Positions 33,961-41,194 of a stretch of DNA of 64,000 nucleotides are shown here, one piece after another. The stretch spans positions 3,960 through 67,959 of the forward strand of contig DQHP01000176.1 in assembly GCA_003524435.1 (NCBI GenBank). Direction: 5' to 3'. The notes beneath the pieces were generated by a model, which worked only from the letters and a program-made list of their open reading frames with translations, was not told the origin of the DNA and searched no databases. A program made the position numbers and the translations under genes. Numbering within the stretch: position 1 is the first letter of the stretch; every line of letters begins with the position of its first letter. The DNA is from Microbacterium sp. GTDB taxonomy: Bacteria > Actinomycetota > Actinomycetes > Actinomycetales > Microbacteriaceae.

Positions 33961-33979
33961 CCTGATAAGCCGAGCCTCA
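33961..33979 (+). promoter_or_regulatory. DtxR/IdeR-type iron box upstream of dps
   Basis: CCTGATAAGCCGAGCCTCA directly abuts the inverted repeat, 77 nt before the dps ATG. It is 16/19 identical to the site at 26753-26771 and matches about 11 of 19 positions of the IdeR consensus. Confidence 0.45.
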
Positions 33980-34055
33980 GCTTGCTTGCGGAATCATTCA
34001 GGCGGAGTAGCGTTATACCCATCAGGCACGAAATAGCCGTTCTGGAGGAACGAAA

Positions 34056-34538
34056 ATGAGCAAGGCACAGACCATTTCCACCACAGCCAGCGACCCGACC
34101 GTCGCCGCCGCGGCGGCTCAGTTCCTGTCCCCGGTTGTCCTCGGACTTCAGGCCCTCACGGTCAACGGCAAGCAAGCCCACTGGCATGTCCGCGGTGCCA
34201 ACTTCATTGGCGTCCACGAACTGCTTGACACCATCGTCGCAAACGCTGGCGCAGCCGCAGACACCGCAGCAGAGCGAATCGTTGCGCTTGGACTCCCCAT
34301 CGATGCACGGTTGAGCGCGGTCGCCGATAAGGTCACCACTGAGGTACCCGCGGGCTTCGCCCAGTCGACCCAGCTGATCCGCAACGTGATTGCCGACATC
34401 GACGCGATTCTTGTAGACACACGCGCAGCGATTGATGGGCTCGACGAGATCGACCTCACCAGTCAGGACGTCGCCATCGAGATCATGCGCAACCTCGAGA
34501 AGGACCGCTGGTTCCTCGTAGCGCACATCGCTGAATAA
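34056..34538 (+). CDS. dps: Dps family DNA-binding ferritin-like protein
   Basis: The 160-residue protein has the Dps ferroxidase signature KQAHWHVRGANFIGVHELLD (39-58), with metal-binding His42 and the following acidic residues, and the C-terminal EKDRWFLVAHI. Dps dodecamers oxidise and store iron using peroxide and shield DNA under stress. GGAGGAA lies 5 nt before the ATG. The short polar N-terminus holds few Lys residues, so DNA binding may be weak. Confidence 0.95.
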   Translation: MSKAQTISTTASDPTVAAAAAQFLSPVVLGLQALTVNGKQAHWHVRGANFIGVHELLDTIVANAGAAADTAAERIVALGLPIDARLSAVADKVTTEVPAGFAQSTQLIRNVIADIDAILVDTRAAIDGLDEIDLTSQDVAIEIMRNLEKDRWFLVAHIAE

Positions 34539-34549
34539 GTTCCCTCCGA

Positions 34550-34588
34550 AATGCGGGTATCGGAATTCACTTCCGATACCCGCATTTT
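34550..34588. terminator. Terminator between dps and the amidohydrolase gene
   Basis: A perfect 17-bp stem (34550-34566 with 34572-34588) and 5-nt loop, followed by T residues. It lies between convergent genes and can serve both. Confidence 0.9.
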
Positions 34589-34624
34589 TGCGCCAACCTT
34601 CATCCTCTAGTTGAGAGTCAAGGT

Positions 34625-36121
34625 CTATCGCTGGTGCGTGAGTCTGCCACCCAGCAGCGTCGCGAGTACCGGCATCCGTCGAAGAGTCTTTCCCTCCGCC
34701 GTTTGCGGGTCTGCGCCGCACAGCACGAGATCGGCTTTTTCGCCCGGACGCACACTGCCGCGCACGCTCGCGCTGAGCGCTTCATCACGTGTGAGTTGCT
34801 CTTCGGGGTGCCAGGCAGGGCGCTCGTCATCTGATCTCTCAACGGCCGCGGCGATCGCCACCCACGGATCCAACGGCGCCACCGGCGCGTCCGAGCCCAG
34901 CCGCAGTTCGACACCGGCGCGCAGCAATGACGCCATCGGGTAGCCCACAGCTGTCTGCGCGGCCCAAAATCCATCGACGAGATCCCGATCATCGAGGGCG
35001 TGCTGTGGTTGCACGCTGGCCGCCAGGCCAAGCCGTGCGATACGAGCGATATCGACGTGTCTGACCAACTGCGCATGCTCGATAGTTCCTGTCGCACCCG
35101 TTGCTGCCACAGCGTCAAGAGCGGATGCCACGGCACGGTCGCCGATCGCGTGCACGGCGACCCCGAGCCCCGCCCCTGTTGCCTCTGTCAGCAGTTCGAT
35201 GAGGTCCTGCGGAGAGACATTCATCACGCCAAAGTCCGTGACGTCATCAGGGTACGGGTGCGAGCACGCGGCGGTGCGGGTACCGAGCGACCCGTCGGTG
35301 ATCAACTTAAGCACACCCATGTGCACGAGGTTGTTGGCACCCGAAAGTGGTTCACCAGTTCGCAGTCCCGCAGCGATCGCCCGTGAAAGATCCGACAGGT
35401 AAACGGCGAACTCCACACGCTGCGACGCGAAACCGCCGCTGACGCGCCGAGACCATGCGTCAGCGTTCCACGCCATGTCGAAGTCAACAATTCCCGTCAC
35501 ACCACGAGCCGCGGCTGCCTCGCCCGCGCGGACGACCGCACGGTCACCGTGCACGGGATCCACGGCATTCAGCCTGCGAGAGATGTCGAAAGCATCGTCT
35601 TCACGCAGCATTCCATCGGGGGACGAATAGCCCTCTCGGCGCAGCGCCGCCGAGTTCAACCAGACGCTGTGGACGTCCGCGTTGATCAGGTATGTCGGGA
35701 CCTCACCGGTGGCAGCATCCAACGCCTCAAGTGTCGGAGAATCTGCCCAGAGAGCATCCCGAAAACCTGTCCCAATACGTCGACCGTCTGTCAAGACCGC
35801 GACATGTGACATCCGCGTAGCCGCCTCTGCGGCCGATTCTGTCCCACCCAGCTGTTCGCGCTCGGCCGCAAGCGCCCACTGCGTGGTGTGGACATGACTG
35901 TCCCAGAGCCCTGGCACCACCCAGCTGCCTTCGCCCTCGAGGACCGCACCACGAGCCTTGAGCGCGCCCGCAGGCGCAATGTCGATAATCCGATCGCCCT
36001 CGATCTGAATATCGACGGGCTCGGAATCCACCAGGTATTCACGTCCGGGGCCAGCAACACGAACCTCCCGAATCAACGTCACTGCGTCGCCAAGCTCCAC
36101 CGAGTCACCACGCATAGTCAT
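34625..36121 (-). CDS. Amidohydrolase, YtcJ-like
   Basis: The 498-residue protein is a metal-dependent amidohydrolase with the HxH motif at His76 and His78 (LWDSHVHTT), DADVHSVWLN-type middle segments, AVHAIGDRA and the late LGSDAPVAPLDPW. The YtcJ branch has mostly unknown substrates. The ATG overlaps the stop of the upstream PaiB-like gene by 4 nt, so the two are translationally coupled. Confidence 0.88.
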   Translation of the reverse strand: MTMRGDSVELGDAVTLIREVRVAGPGREYLVDSEPVDIQIEGDRIIDIAPAGALKARGAVLEGEGSWVVPGLWDSHVHTTQWALAAEREQLGGTESAAEAATRMSHVAVLTDGRRIGTGFRDALWADSPTLEALDAATGEVPTYLINADVHSVWLNSAALRREGYSSPDGMLREDDAFDISRRLNAVDPVHGDRAVVRAGEAAAARGVTGIVDFDMAWNADAWSRRVSGGFASQRVEFAVYLSDLSRAIAAGLRTGEPLSGANNLVHMGVLKLITDGSLGTRTAACSHPYPDDVTDFGVMNVSPQDLIELLTEATGAGLGVAVHAIGDRAVASALDAVAATGATGTIEHAQLVRHVDIARIARLGLAASVQPQHALDDRDLVDGFWAAQTAVGYPMASLLRAGVELRLGSDAPVAPLDPWVAIAAAVERSDDERPAWHPEEQLTRDEALSASVRGSVRPGEKADLVLCGADPQTAEGKTLRRMPVLATLLGGRLTHQR

Positions 36122-36762
36122 GCGGTGCGCCCTGGCTGTGCGTCCTGTGCACGGCGCATCTCAGCTGCGAGCGCCGGATTCGCATAGACGCCATCGCCTT
36201 GCAACTCAGCGATCACGTTCTCAACGGTTGCAGCATCCTTGTTCTGGCTCAATTTGCGCTTCGCGACAACTCGAGTCGGCGTGAGGCGGAACCCCACGGT
36301 GCCCGCTGCGAGCCGTCGAACAAAGGCCTCATCATTCGGACGTTTCCACATGAGTCTCGGATCCGGAAGCTGCCCTTCGAAACGCTCGACCAGTCGGTCA
36401 AGAACTCGAAGATTCTCCTCATCGCTCAGAATCTCCGGCACTCCAGAAAGATGAACTGCGGTGTAATTCCATGTGGGTACAGCCTTGGTCTCGGCGTCGT
36501 ACCAGCCGGGCGATACATAGCCGTGCGGTCCTTGGAACACGACGAGCAGCTCGCGCTCCCCCATCTCATGAATCAGATCATCCGGACGCCCGACGTGTCC
36601 GACGATCGTGAGATCATCTCGATCCTCGTCGAGCAGCATGACGTAGTGCGAGGCAACCTGACCGTCGGCTGTTGTGCTGACGATCGTGGTCCACGGATTC
36701 TGATCGATCACACGGCGCATCTCGGCGACATCCGCCAGAGTGAAACTCGGATTTTGACGCAT
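36118..36762 (-). CDS. PaiB-like FMN-binding protein
   Basis: The 214-residue protein follows the PaiB family (PF04299, FMN-binding negative transcriptional regulator): MRQNPSFTLADVAEMRRVI at the start, WTTIVSTTADGQVASHYVMLLD, then GPHGYVSPGWYDAETKAVPTWNY with the conserved PTWNY. The split-barrel fold binds flavin. In B. subtilis PaiB affects sporulation and protease genes, but most homologues are untested. The message is probably leaderless: TAGGCT lies 6 nt before the ATG. Confidence 0.9.
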   Translation of the reverse strand: MRQNPSFTLADVAEMRRVIDQNPWTTIVSTTADGQVASHYVMLLDEDRDDLTIVGHVGRPDDLIHEMGERELLVVFQGPHGYVSPGWYDAETKAVPTWNYTAVHLSGVPEILSDEENLRVLDRLVERFEGQLPDPRLMWKRPNDEAFVRRLAAGTVGFRLTPTRVVAKRKLSQNKDAATVENVIAELQGDGVYANPALAAEMRRAQDAQPGRTA

Positions 36763-36768
36763 GATCTC

Positions 36769-36774
36769 AGCCTA
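36769..36774 (-). promoter_or_regulatory. -10 box of the PaiB-like gene (leaderless)
   Basis: TAGGCT on the minus strand, 6 nt before the ATG at 36762. Confidence 0.6.
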
Positions 36775-36810
36775 AGACCGATACCGGGCGCCGCAGCCCT
36801 CCAGCCACCG

Positions 36811-38289
36811 TCAGTGTCGCTTGGGCAGTGGAATTGCCTGCGTCTTCCATTCCTCCCAGCCCGGTGTATCCGTCATGAATGCATCGATCTCTTCCTTCGA
36901 GGCGCGCAGTTTCGGGTCGTTATCCAGATACTTCTTAGTCTCGCGCGCTACGAGACCCGACAGCACCAGCAGCCCGATCAGGTTCGGGAACGCCATCAGA
37001 CCGTTCATGACGTCAGAGAATGCCCATACAACGCCCAACTGCACGGTGCACCCGACAAAGACCACGAGCGAGAAAATGATGCGGAACGGCATGACGGCAC
37101 GTCGTCCGAACAACCGCTCGACGTTTCGCTCGCCGTAATAGGACCACCCGAGGATCGTTGACGCGGCAAACAGCACGAGACCGATTGTGACGATGATGTG
37201 CCCCCAGTCTCCGGGGAGCCCGTGAGAGAAGGCTGCCCCCGTCATCAACGCCGCGCTGATCTGCTCTCCCGTTTCAGGATCGATCTCGTTCCAGGTGCCT
37301 GTGGCCACGATAACCAGCCCTGTGCAGGAGACGACGATGATGGTGTCGATGAAGGTCTGTGTCATCGATACGAGGCCCTGACGCACCGGGTGACTTGTCT
37401 TCGCTGCGGCAGCGGCAATAGCAGCCGATCCCATCCCGGATTCGTTCGAGAAAATACCGCGCGCGACACCAAACTGCACAGCGATGATGATCGCCGAGCC
37501 GGCAAAACCGCCGACAGCACTTGTGCCCGTGAAAGCTTCCGAGAAGATCTGCGCGAATGCCGCGGGCAGTTCTCCCACGTTGACGATCAAAATGTACAGG
37601 GCACCCAGCACATAGAAGATGATCATGATCGGAACGAGTCCTGCGGTCACCCGTCCGATCGACTTGATTCCACCGATCAATACCACGATCGCGAAGACCG
37701 TCAGGATAATTCCCGTGATCCAGGTAGGCACTCCGAAGCTCGCTTCGACATTCGATGAGATCGAGTTGCCCTGCGTCATATTCCCGATGCCAAAGCACGC
37801 GATGATCGCGAAGACGGCAAAGGAGAGACCGAGAATCTTTCCGAACGGACCGGGGATACCTCGCTCGAGGTAATACTGCGGTCCGCCAGACTTTTCACCC
37901 GCGGCATCTGTCGTTCGAAAGCGCACACCAAGGAACGCTTCCGAGTATTTCGAGGCCATACCGAGAAGGCCAGTGACCCACATCCAGAACAGGGCGCCCG
38001 GTCCGCCGATACCGATAGCTGTTGCGACACCGACGATATTTCCGGTGCCGACGGTCGCCGCGAGGGCCGTGGTCAGCGCCTGGAACTGCGAAATGTCGCC
38101 GTCAGCGCCTGGGTCCTTCCTCGTGAAGAGCCCCAAACGAAGAGCGGAGCCCAGCCGGAGGAACTGCAATCCCCCGAGCCTGATAGTGAGGTAGAGCCCG
38201 GTGCCGAGCAATAGCGGTATGAGGAAGAACGGTCCCCACACGATTGCGCTAATTGCCTTGAGTACGGTTTCGAGCCCAGTGAGGTCCAT
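36811..38289 (-). CDS. Alanine/glycine:cation symporter
   Basis: The 492-residue membrane protein has about eleven helices and the AGCS signatures GGLQFLRLGSALRLG, then ALTTALAATVGTGNIVGVATAI and GIFSNESGMGSAAIAAA. AGCS proteins import alanine or glycine with sodium or protons. AGGAG lies 5 nt before the ATG at 38289; the preceding GTG is in frame but less well spaced. No neighbour hints at a specific amino acid. Confidence 0.93.
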   Translation of the reverse strand: MDLTGLETVLKAISAIVWGPFFLIPLLLGTGLYLTIRLGGLQFLRLGSALRLGLFTRKDPGADGDISQFQALTTALAATVGTGNIVGVATAIGIGGPGALFWMWVTGLLGMASKYSEAFLGVRFRTTDAAGEKSGGPQYYLERGIPGPFGKILGLSFAVFAIIACFGIGNMTQGNSISSNVEASFGVPTWITGIILTVFAIVVLIGGIKSIGRVTAGLVPIMIIFYVLGALYILIVNVGELPAAFAQIFSEAFTGTSAVGGFAGSAIIIAVQFGVARGIFSNESGMGSAAIAAAAAKTSHPVRQGLVSMTQTFIDTIIVVSCTGLVIVATGTWNEIDPETGEQISAALMTGAAFSHGLPGDWGHIIVTIGLVLFAASTILGWSYYGERNVERLFGRRAVMPFRIIFSLVVFVGCTVQLGVVWAFSDVMNGLMAFPNLIGLLVLSGLVARETKKYLDNDPKLRASKEEIDAFMTDTPGWEEWKTQAIPLPKRH

Positions 38290-38378
38290 CACATCTCCTG
38301 TCAGTGCGCCAGTGCAGCGAATCGGGCCAGCCTAGTGGCGCGTGAGCGAAGAGTGAAGTAACGCCGTGCAGTTCGGGC

Positions 38379-39383
38379 TCAGCCCTGGCACCTGGGGCAC
38401 CAGTAGAGCTTTCGGGCGCCGATCTCCTCCAGCACGATCTCGGTTCCACACGTACGGCACGGCAGGCCAGCCCGGTGATAAACCCAGTGCCGGTCATCCC
38501 TGCTTGCCATGGCAGCCCGATACTGCGCAGGGTCCAGGTCGTCCATCGTCATCATCTGACCGGTCTCGACGCCGATCGTCAGGAGCCGGTCCCAGTCGTG
38601 CCAGAGGGCGCGCACCAGCTCTTCAGGGACGTCTCGTCCTCGAATGTGCGGATTCAGCCGCGCCCGGTAGAGCATCTCTGCACGATAGACATTGCCGATG
38701 CCACTCACGACGGCCTGATCCATCAGGAGCAATGCAATCGGTGTGGCCCGCTTTCGCACAGCCTGCACGAAGCGCGCCTCGTTCTCAGCGGCGTCGCCCA
38801 CAAGCGGATCGGGACCGAGTTTCGCGACGCTGGCAAGCATCTCATCGGGCGTCTGCAACACGCACGCGGTAGGGCCACGAAGGTCAGCAGCGGTGATGTC
38901 AGTCATCAGGCGCAACCGTACTTGTCCCACGACCGGCGGCGGCCACTCCGCTCCTTCGTCAGCGAGACCCTTGGTCTGCTCTGACATGCGCACGTGCACG
39001 CGCGCGCGCCGTGGGGCTCCAATCGACGCGAGAGAGTTCTCCCCCGCGGCGTCGAGAATCGGCGTCTGTTCGTCGAGGTCTGTGCCGCGCTGATTCGTCT
39101 GCCCCATCCGCCCGTTCGCCGAAGCGATGGTCGGATCCAGCAGAATTTCACCGGCGAAATCCCACGCACCGTAGAGGCCCAGGTGCACTCGCAGCCACAG
39201 ATCACCCTCGGTCTCGAGAAACATCTGCTTGCCTACTGCTTTGACGCTCAGTGCCTCACGGCCATCGAGCAGTTCAGCGCCCTCAGCGAATCGTCCTTGC
39301 GGGCTCGATGCATGCACCGTCTTACCGATGAAATTACGATCGAATTGCCGGGCGATCCTATGGACGGAATGTCCCTCAGGCAT
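38379..39383 (-). CDS. Fpg/Nei family DNA glycosylase
   Basis: The 334-residue protein starts MPEGHSVHR, where Pro2 is the Schiff-base nucleophile and Glu3 the acid, as in Nei2-type enzymes of actinobacteria. It has the helix-two-turn-helix region (QAVVSGIGNVYRAEMLYRA) and a C-terminal zinc finger with Cys309, Cys312, Cys329 and Cys332. It should remove oxidised bases and nick at abasic sites. The protein is longer than Fpg because of an insert at about 110-160. It starts 1 nt after the rpiB stop; the open frame to 39539 lies inside rpiB. Confidence 0.93.
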   Translation of the reverse strand: MPEGHSVHRIARQFDRNFIGKTVHASSPQGRFAEGAELLDGREALSVKAVGKQMFLETEGDLWLRVHLGLYGAWDFAGEILLDPTIASANGRMGQTNQRGTDLDEQTPILDAAGENSLASIGAPRRARVHVRMSEQTKGLADEGAEWPPPVVGQVRLRLMTDITAADLRGPTACVLQTPDEMLASVAKLGPDPLVGDAAENEARFVQAVRKRATPIALLLMDQAVVSGIGNVYRAEMLYRARLNPHIRGRDVPEELVRALWHDWDRLLTIGVETGQMMTMDDLDPAQYRAAMASRDDRHWVYHRAGLPCRTCGTEIVLEEIGARKLYWCPRCQG

Positions 39384-39384
39384 C

Positions 39385-39870
39385 TCAGCCTCGAGGGTCC
39401 GGCAGCAGTGAACCGTCTCGCTCGAAATCAGCAATCTGGCCGATTCGACGCGCGTGACGTTCCTCATCGGAAAAGGGCGTACCGATGAAGCGATCAATAA
39501 AGGAGACGACCTCTTCGAATGTGTGCTGGCGTGCACCAATCGAGATCACGTTGGCGTCGTTGTGCTCACGCGCAAGTTCCGCGGTCGAAAGGTTCCACAC
39601 CAGCGCGGCACGCACGCCCTGTACTTTGTTCGCCGCGATCTGCTCGCCGTTGCCAGATCCCCCGAAGACAATACCCAGCGCCTCGATACTCGCGGACTGA
39701 TCAGCGACAACGGCCTGCGCAGCACGAATGCAGAACGCCGGGTAGTCATCGAGAGCGTCATATTCGACCGGACCGTGGTCGGTGACATCGTGTCCTGCTG
39801 AGCGCAGGTGTGCTTGCAGCTGGGTGGAAAATTCCAGTCCCGCGTGGTCTGTGGCGATATGGATGCGCAT
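39385..39870 (-). CDS. rpiB: Ribose-5-phosphate isomerase B
   Basis: The 161-residue enzyme interconverts ribose 5-phosphate and ribulose 5-phosphate. It shows MRIHIATDHAG at the start, VFGGSGNGEQIAANK with Glu76 in place of the catalytic Cys, as in the mycobacterial enzyme, and DANVISIGARQHTFE. The ATG at 39870 has TAGGAT 7 nt upstream. It forms an overlapping unit with the glycosylase gene. Confidence 0.94.
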   Translation of the reverse strand: MRIHIATDHAGLEFSTQLQAHLRSAGHDVTDHGPVEYDALDDYPAFCIRAAQAVVADQSASIEALGIVFGGSGNGEQIAANKVQGVRAALVWNLSTAELAREHNDANVISIGARQHTFEEVVSFIDRFIGTPFSDEERHARRIGQIADFERDGSLLPDPRG

Positions 39871-39877
39871 GCCCACC

Positions 39878-39883
39878 ATCCTA
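39878..39883 (-). promoter_or_regulatory. -10 box of rpiB (leaderless)
   Basis: TAGGAT on the minus strand, 7 nt before the ATG at 39870; the intervening GGTGGG could alternatively act as a weak ribosome-binding site. Confidence 0.45.
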
Positions 39884-39889
39884 GAAGCG

Positions 39890-41065
39890 TTACGGAGCGA
39901 TTCCGGCGGCGGCCGGTTTGAAGCCCAGGCGAACGTTCTCGCAATCGCCAGGTCGCGAGACGTCGTACCAGGGACCAAGGTCGGTCATATGCGGTCGTTC
40001 GGCGGCGGGTGTGCCTTCGACCCTCTCGAGAACAAGATCAATCAGACCCGCGACAAAAGCGGGGTGCGTTCCAGGGGTCTGCGTGCGGACCGCGGGCAAA
40101 CCAGCTTCAGCGGCGGCCTCCATCGCCTCGGTATCAAGGTCCCACATCACTTCCATGTGATCACTGACGAACCCGAGTGGGACGATAACGACCGCTTTCG
40201 CTCCGGCCTCCGGGAGCGTGGCGATGACGTCGTTGATGTCGGGCTCTAGCCAAGGCTGAGCGGGCGGTCCAGAGCGGGATTGGAAAACCAGTTGCCAGGG
40301 CACGGTCGTGCCGCCGGTCTTTGCGGCGAGATTCTCAATGATGTGCGCGGCCACCGCATTGTGCTGCGCCGCATAGGCGCCGCCCTCACCCCAATCCACA
40401 TCGCGCGGGCCAGAGCGCTCAGCATCCGCGGTGGGAATCGAGTGGGTCGAGAAAAGTACGTGGATGTCGGATGCCGCAATTCCCTGTTCCAGGAAGCCCT
40501 CGACCGCGGCATCCACACCTTCTTGGAAAGGTCGCACGAACCCGGGGTGGTCGAAGAAAAGCCGCACTTTATCCGCCGTCACGCGATCTTCAAGACCCGC
40601 CTGAGTAATCGCGTTCGCGATGTCTTCGCGATACTGACGATCACTCGAGTACGAGCTGTAAGCACTGGTCGCCAGCACCAGCAGCGTGGAGTGCCCTGCG
40701 TCAGCCGCTTCTGTGAATGCCTCATCGAGATACGGCCCCCAGTTACGGTTTCCCCAATACACCGGCAGGTCGATGCCGCGAGTTGCGAGCTCCGCTTCGA
40801 GTGCCGATTTCAGCTGCCGGTTCTGGTCGTTGATAGGGCTGATTCCGCCGAAATGGCGGTAGTGATGCGCGACCTCTTCGAGTCGTTCATCAGGAATGCC
40901 ACGCCCGCGCGTCACATTACGCAAGAAGGGGATCACATCGTCCTGGCCCTCTGGACCGCCGAAGCTTGCAAGAACCAGGGCGTCATAGGCGACAGGCGTC
41001 TCGATAAACGCATCACCGCCCGCCGCAGCGGCAGAGGCGAACGGGACAGCGGAAGAAGGGTTCAC
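39890..41065 (-). CDS. hemH: Coproporphyrin/protoporphyrin ferrochelatase
   Basis: The 391-residue protein inserts iron into a porphyrin. Signatures are ALVLASFGGPEGQDDVIPFLRNV at the start, GISPINDQN, VLFSTHSIPTAD with the metal-site His, VPWQLVFQSRSGP and FVSDHMEVMWDLD. In Gram-positive actinobacteria this enzyme usually works on coproporphyrin III (CpfC role). GTG 41065 is chosen because AGGAGG ends 5 nt upstream; GTG 41071 is possible. pepN is divergent. Confidence 0.93.
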   Translation of the reverse strand: MNPSSAVPFASAAAAGGDAFIETPVAYDALVLASFGGPEGQDDVIPFLRNVTRGRGIPDERLEEVAHHYRHFGGISPINDQNRQLKSALEAELATRGIDLPVYWGNRNWGPYLDEAFTEAADAGHSTLLVLATSAYSSYSSDRQYREDIANAITQAGLEDRVTADKVRLFFDHPGFVRPFQEGVDAAVEGFLEQGIAASDIHVLFSTHSIPTADAERSGPRDVDWGEGGAYAAQHNAVAAHIIENLAAKTGGTTVPWQLVFQSRSGPPAQPWLEPDINDVIATLPEAGAKAVVIVPLGFVSDHMEVMWDLDTEAMEAAAEAGLPAVRTQTPGTHPAFVAGLIDLVLERVEGTPAAERPHMTDLGPWYDVSRPGDCENVRLGFKPAAAGIAP

Positions 41066-41194
41066 AGTCACCTCCTCATCCTTTCATCTCTTCGTGCTCG
41101 TGGAGTGCGTCCTGGCGTAGGCTGTCATGGTTGCCGTCGGCGCCAGCCGCGCCGATCCTCGGTAGCTACCCCTGACCCCCTGGGAGAATTAGCT

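Noticed and set aside
36199..37161. Plus-strand open frame of 320 codons
   Set aside because: It spans the PaiB-like gene and part of the alanine symporter gene, both supported on the minus strand.
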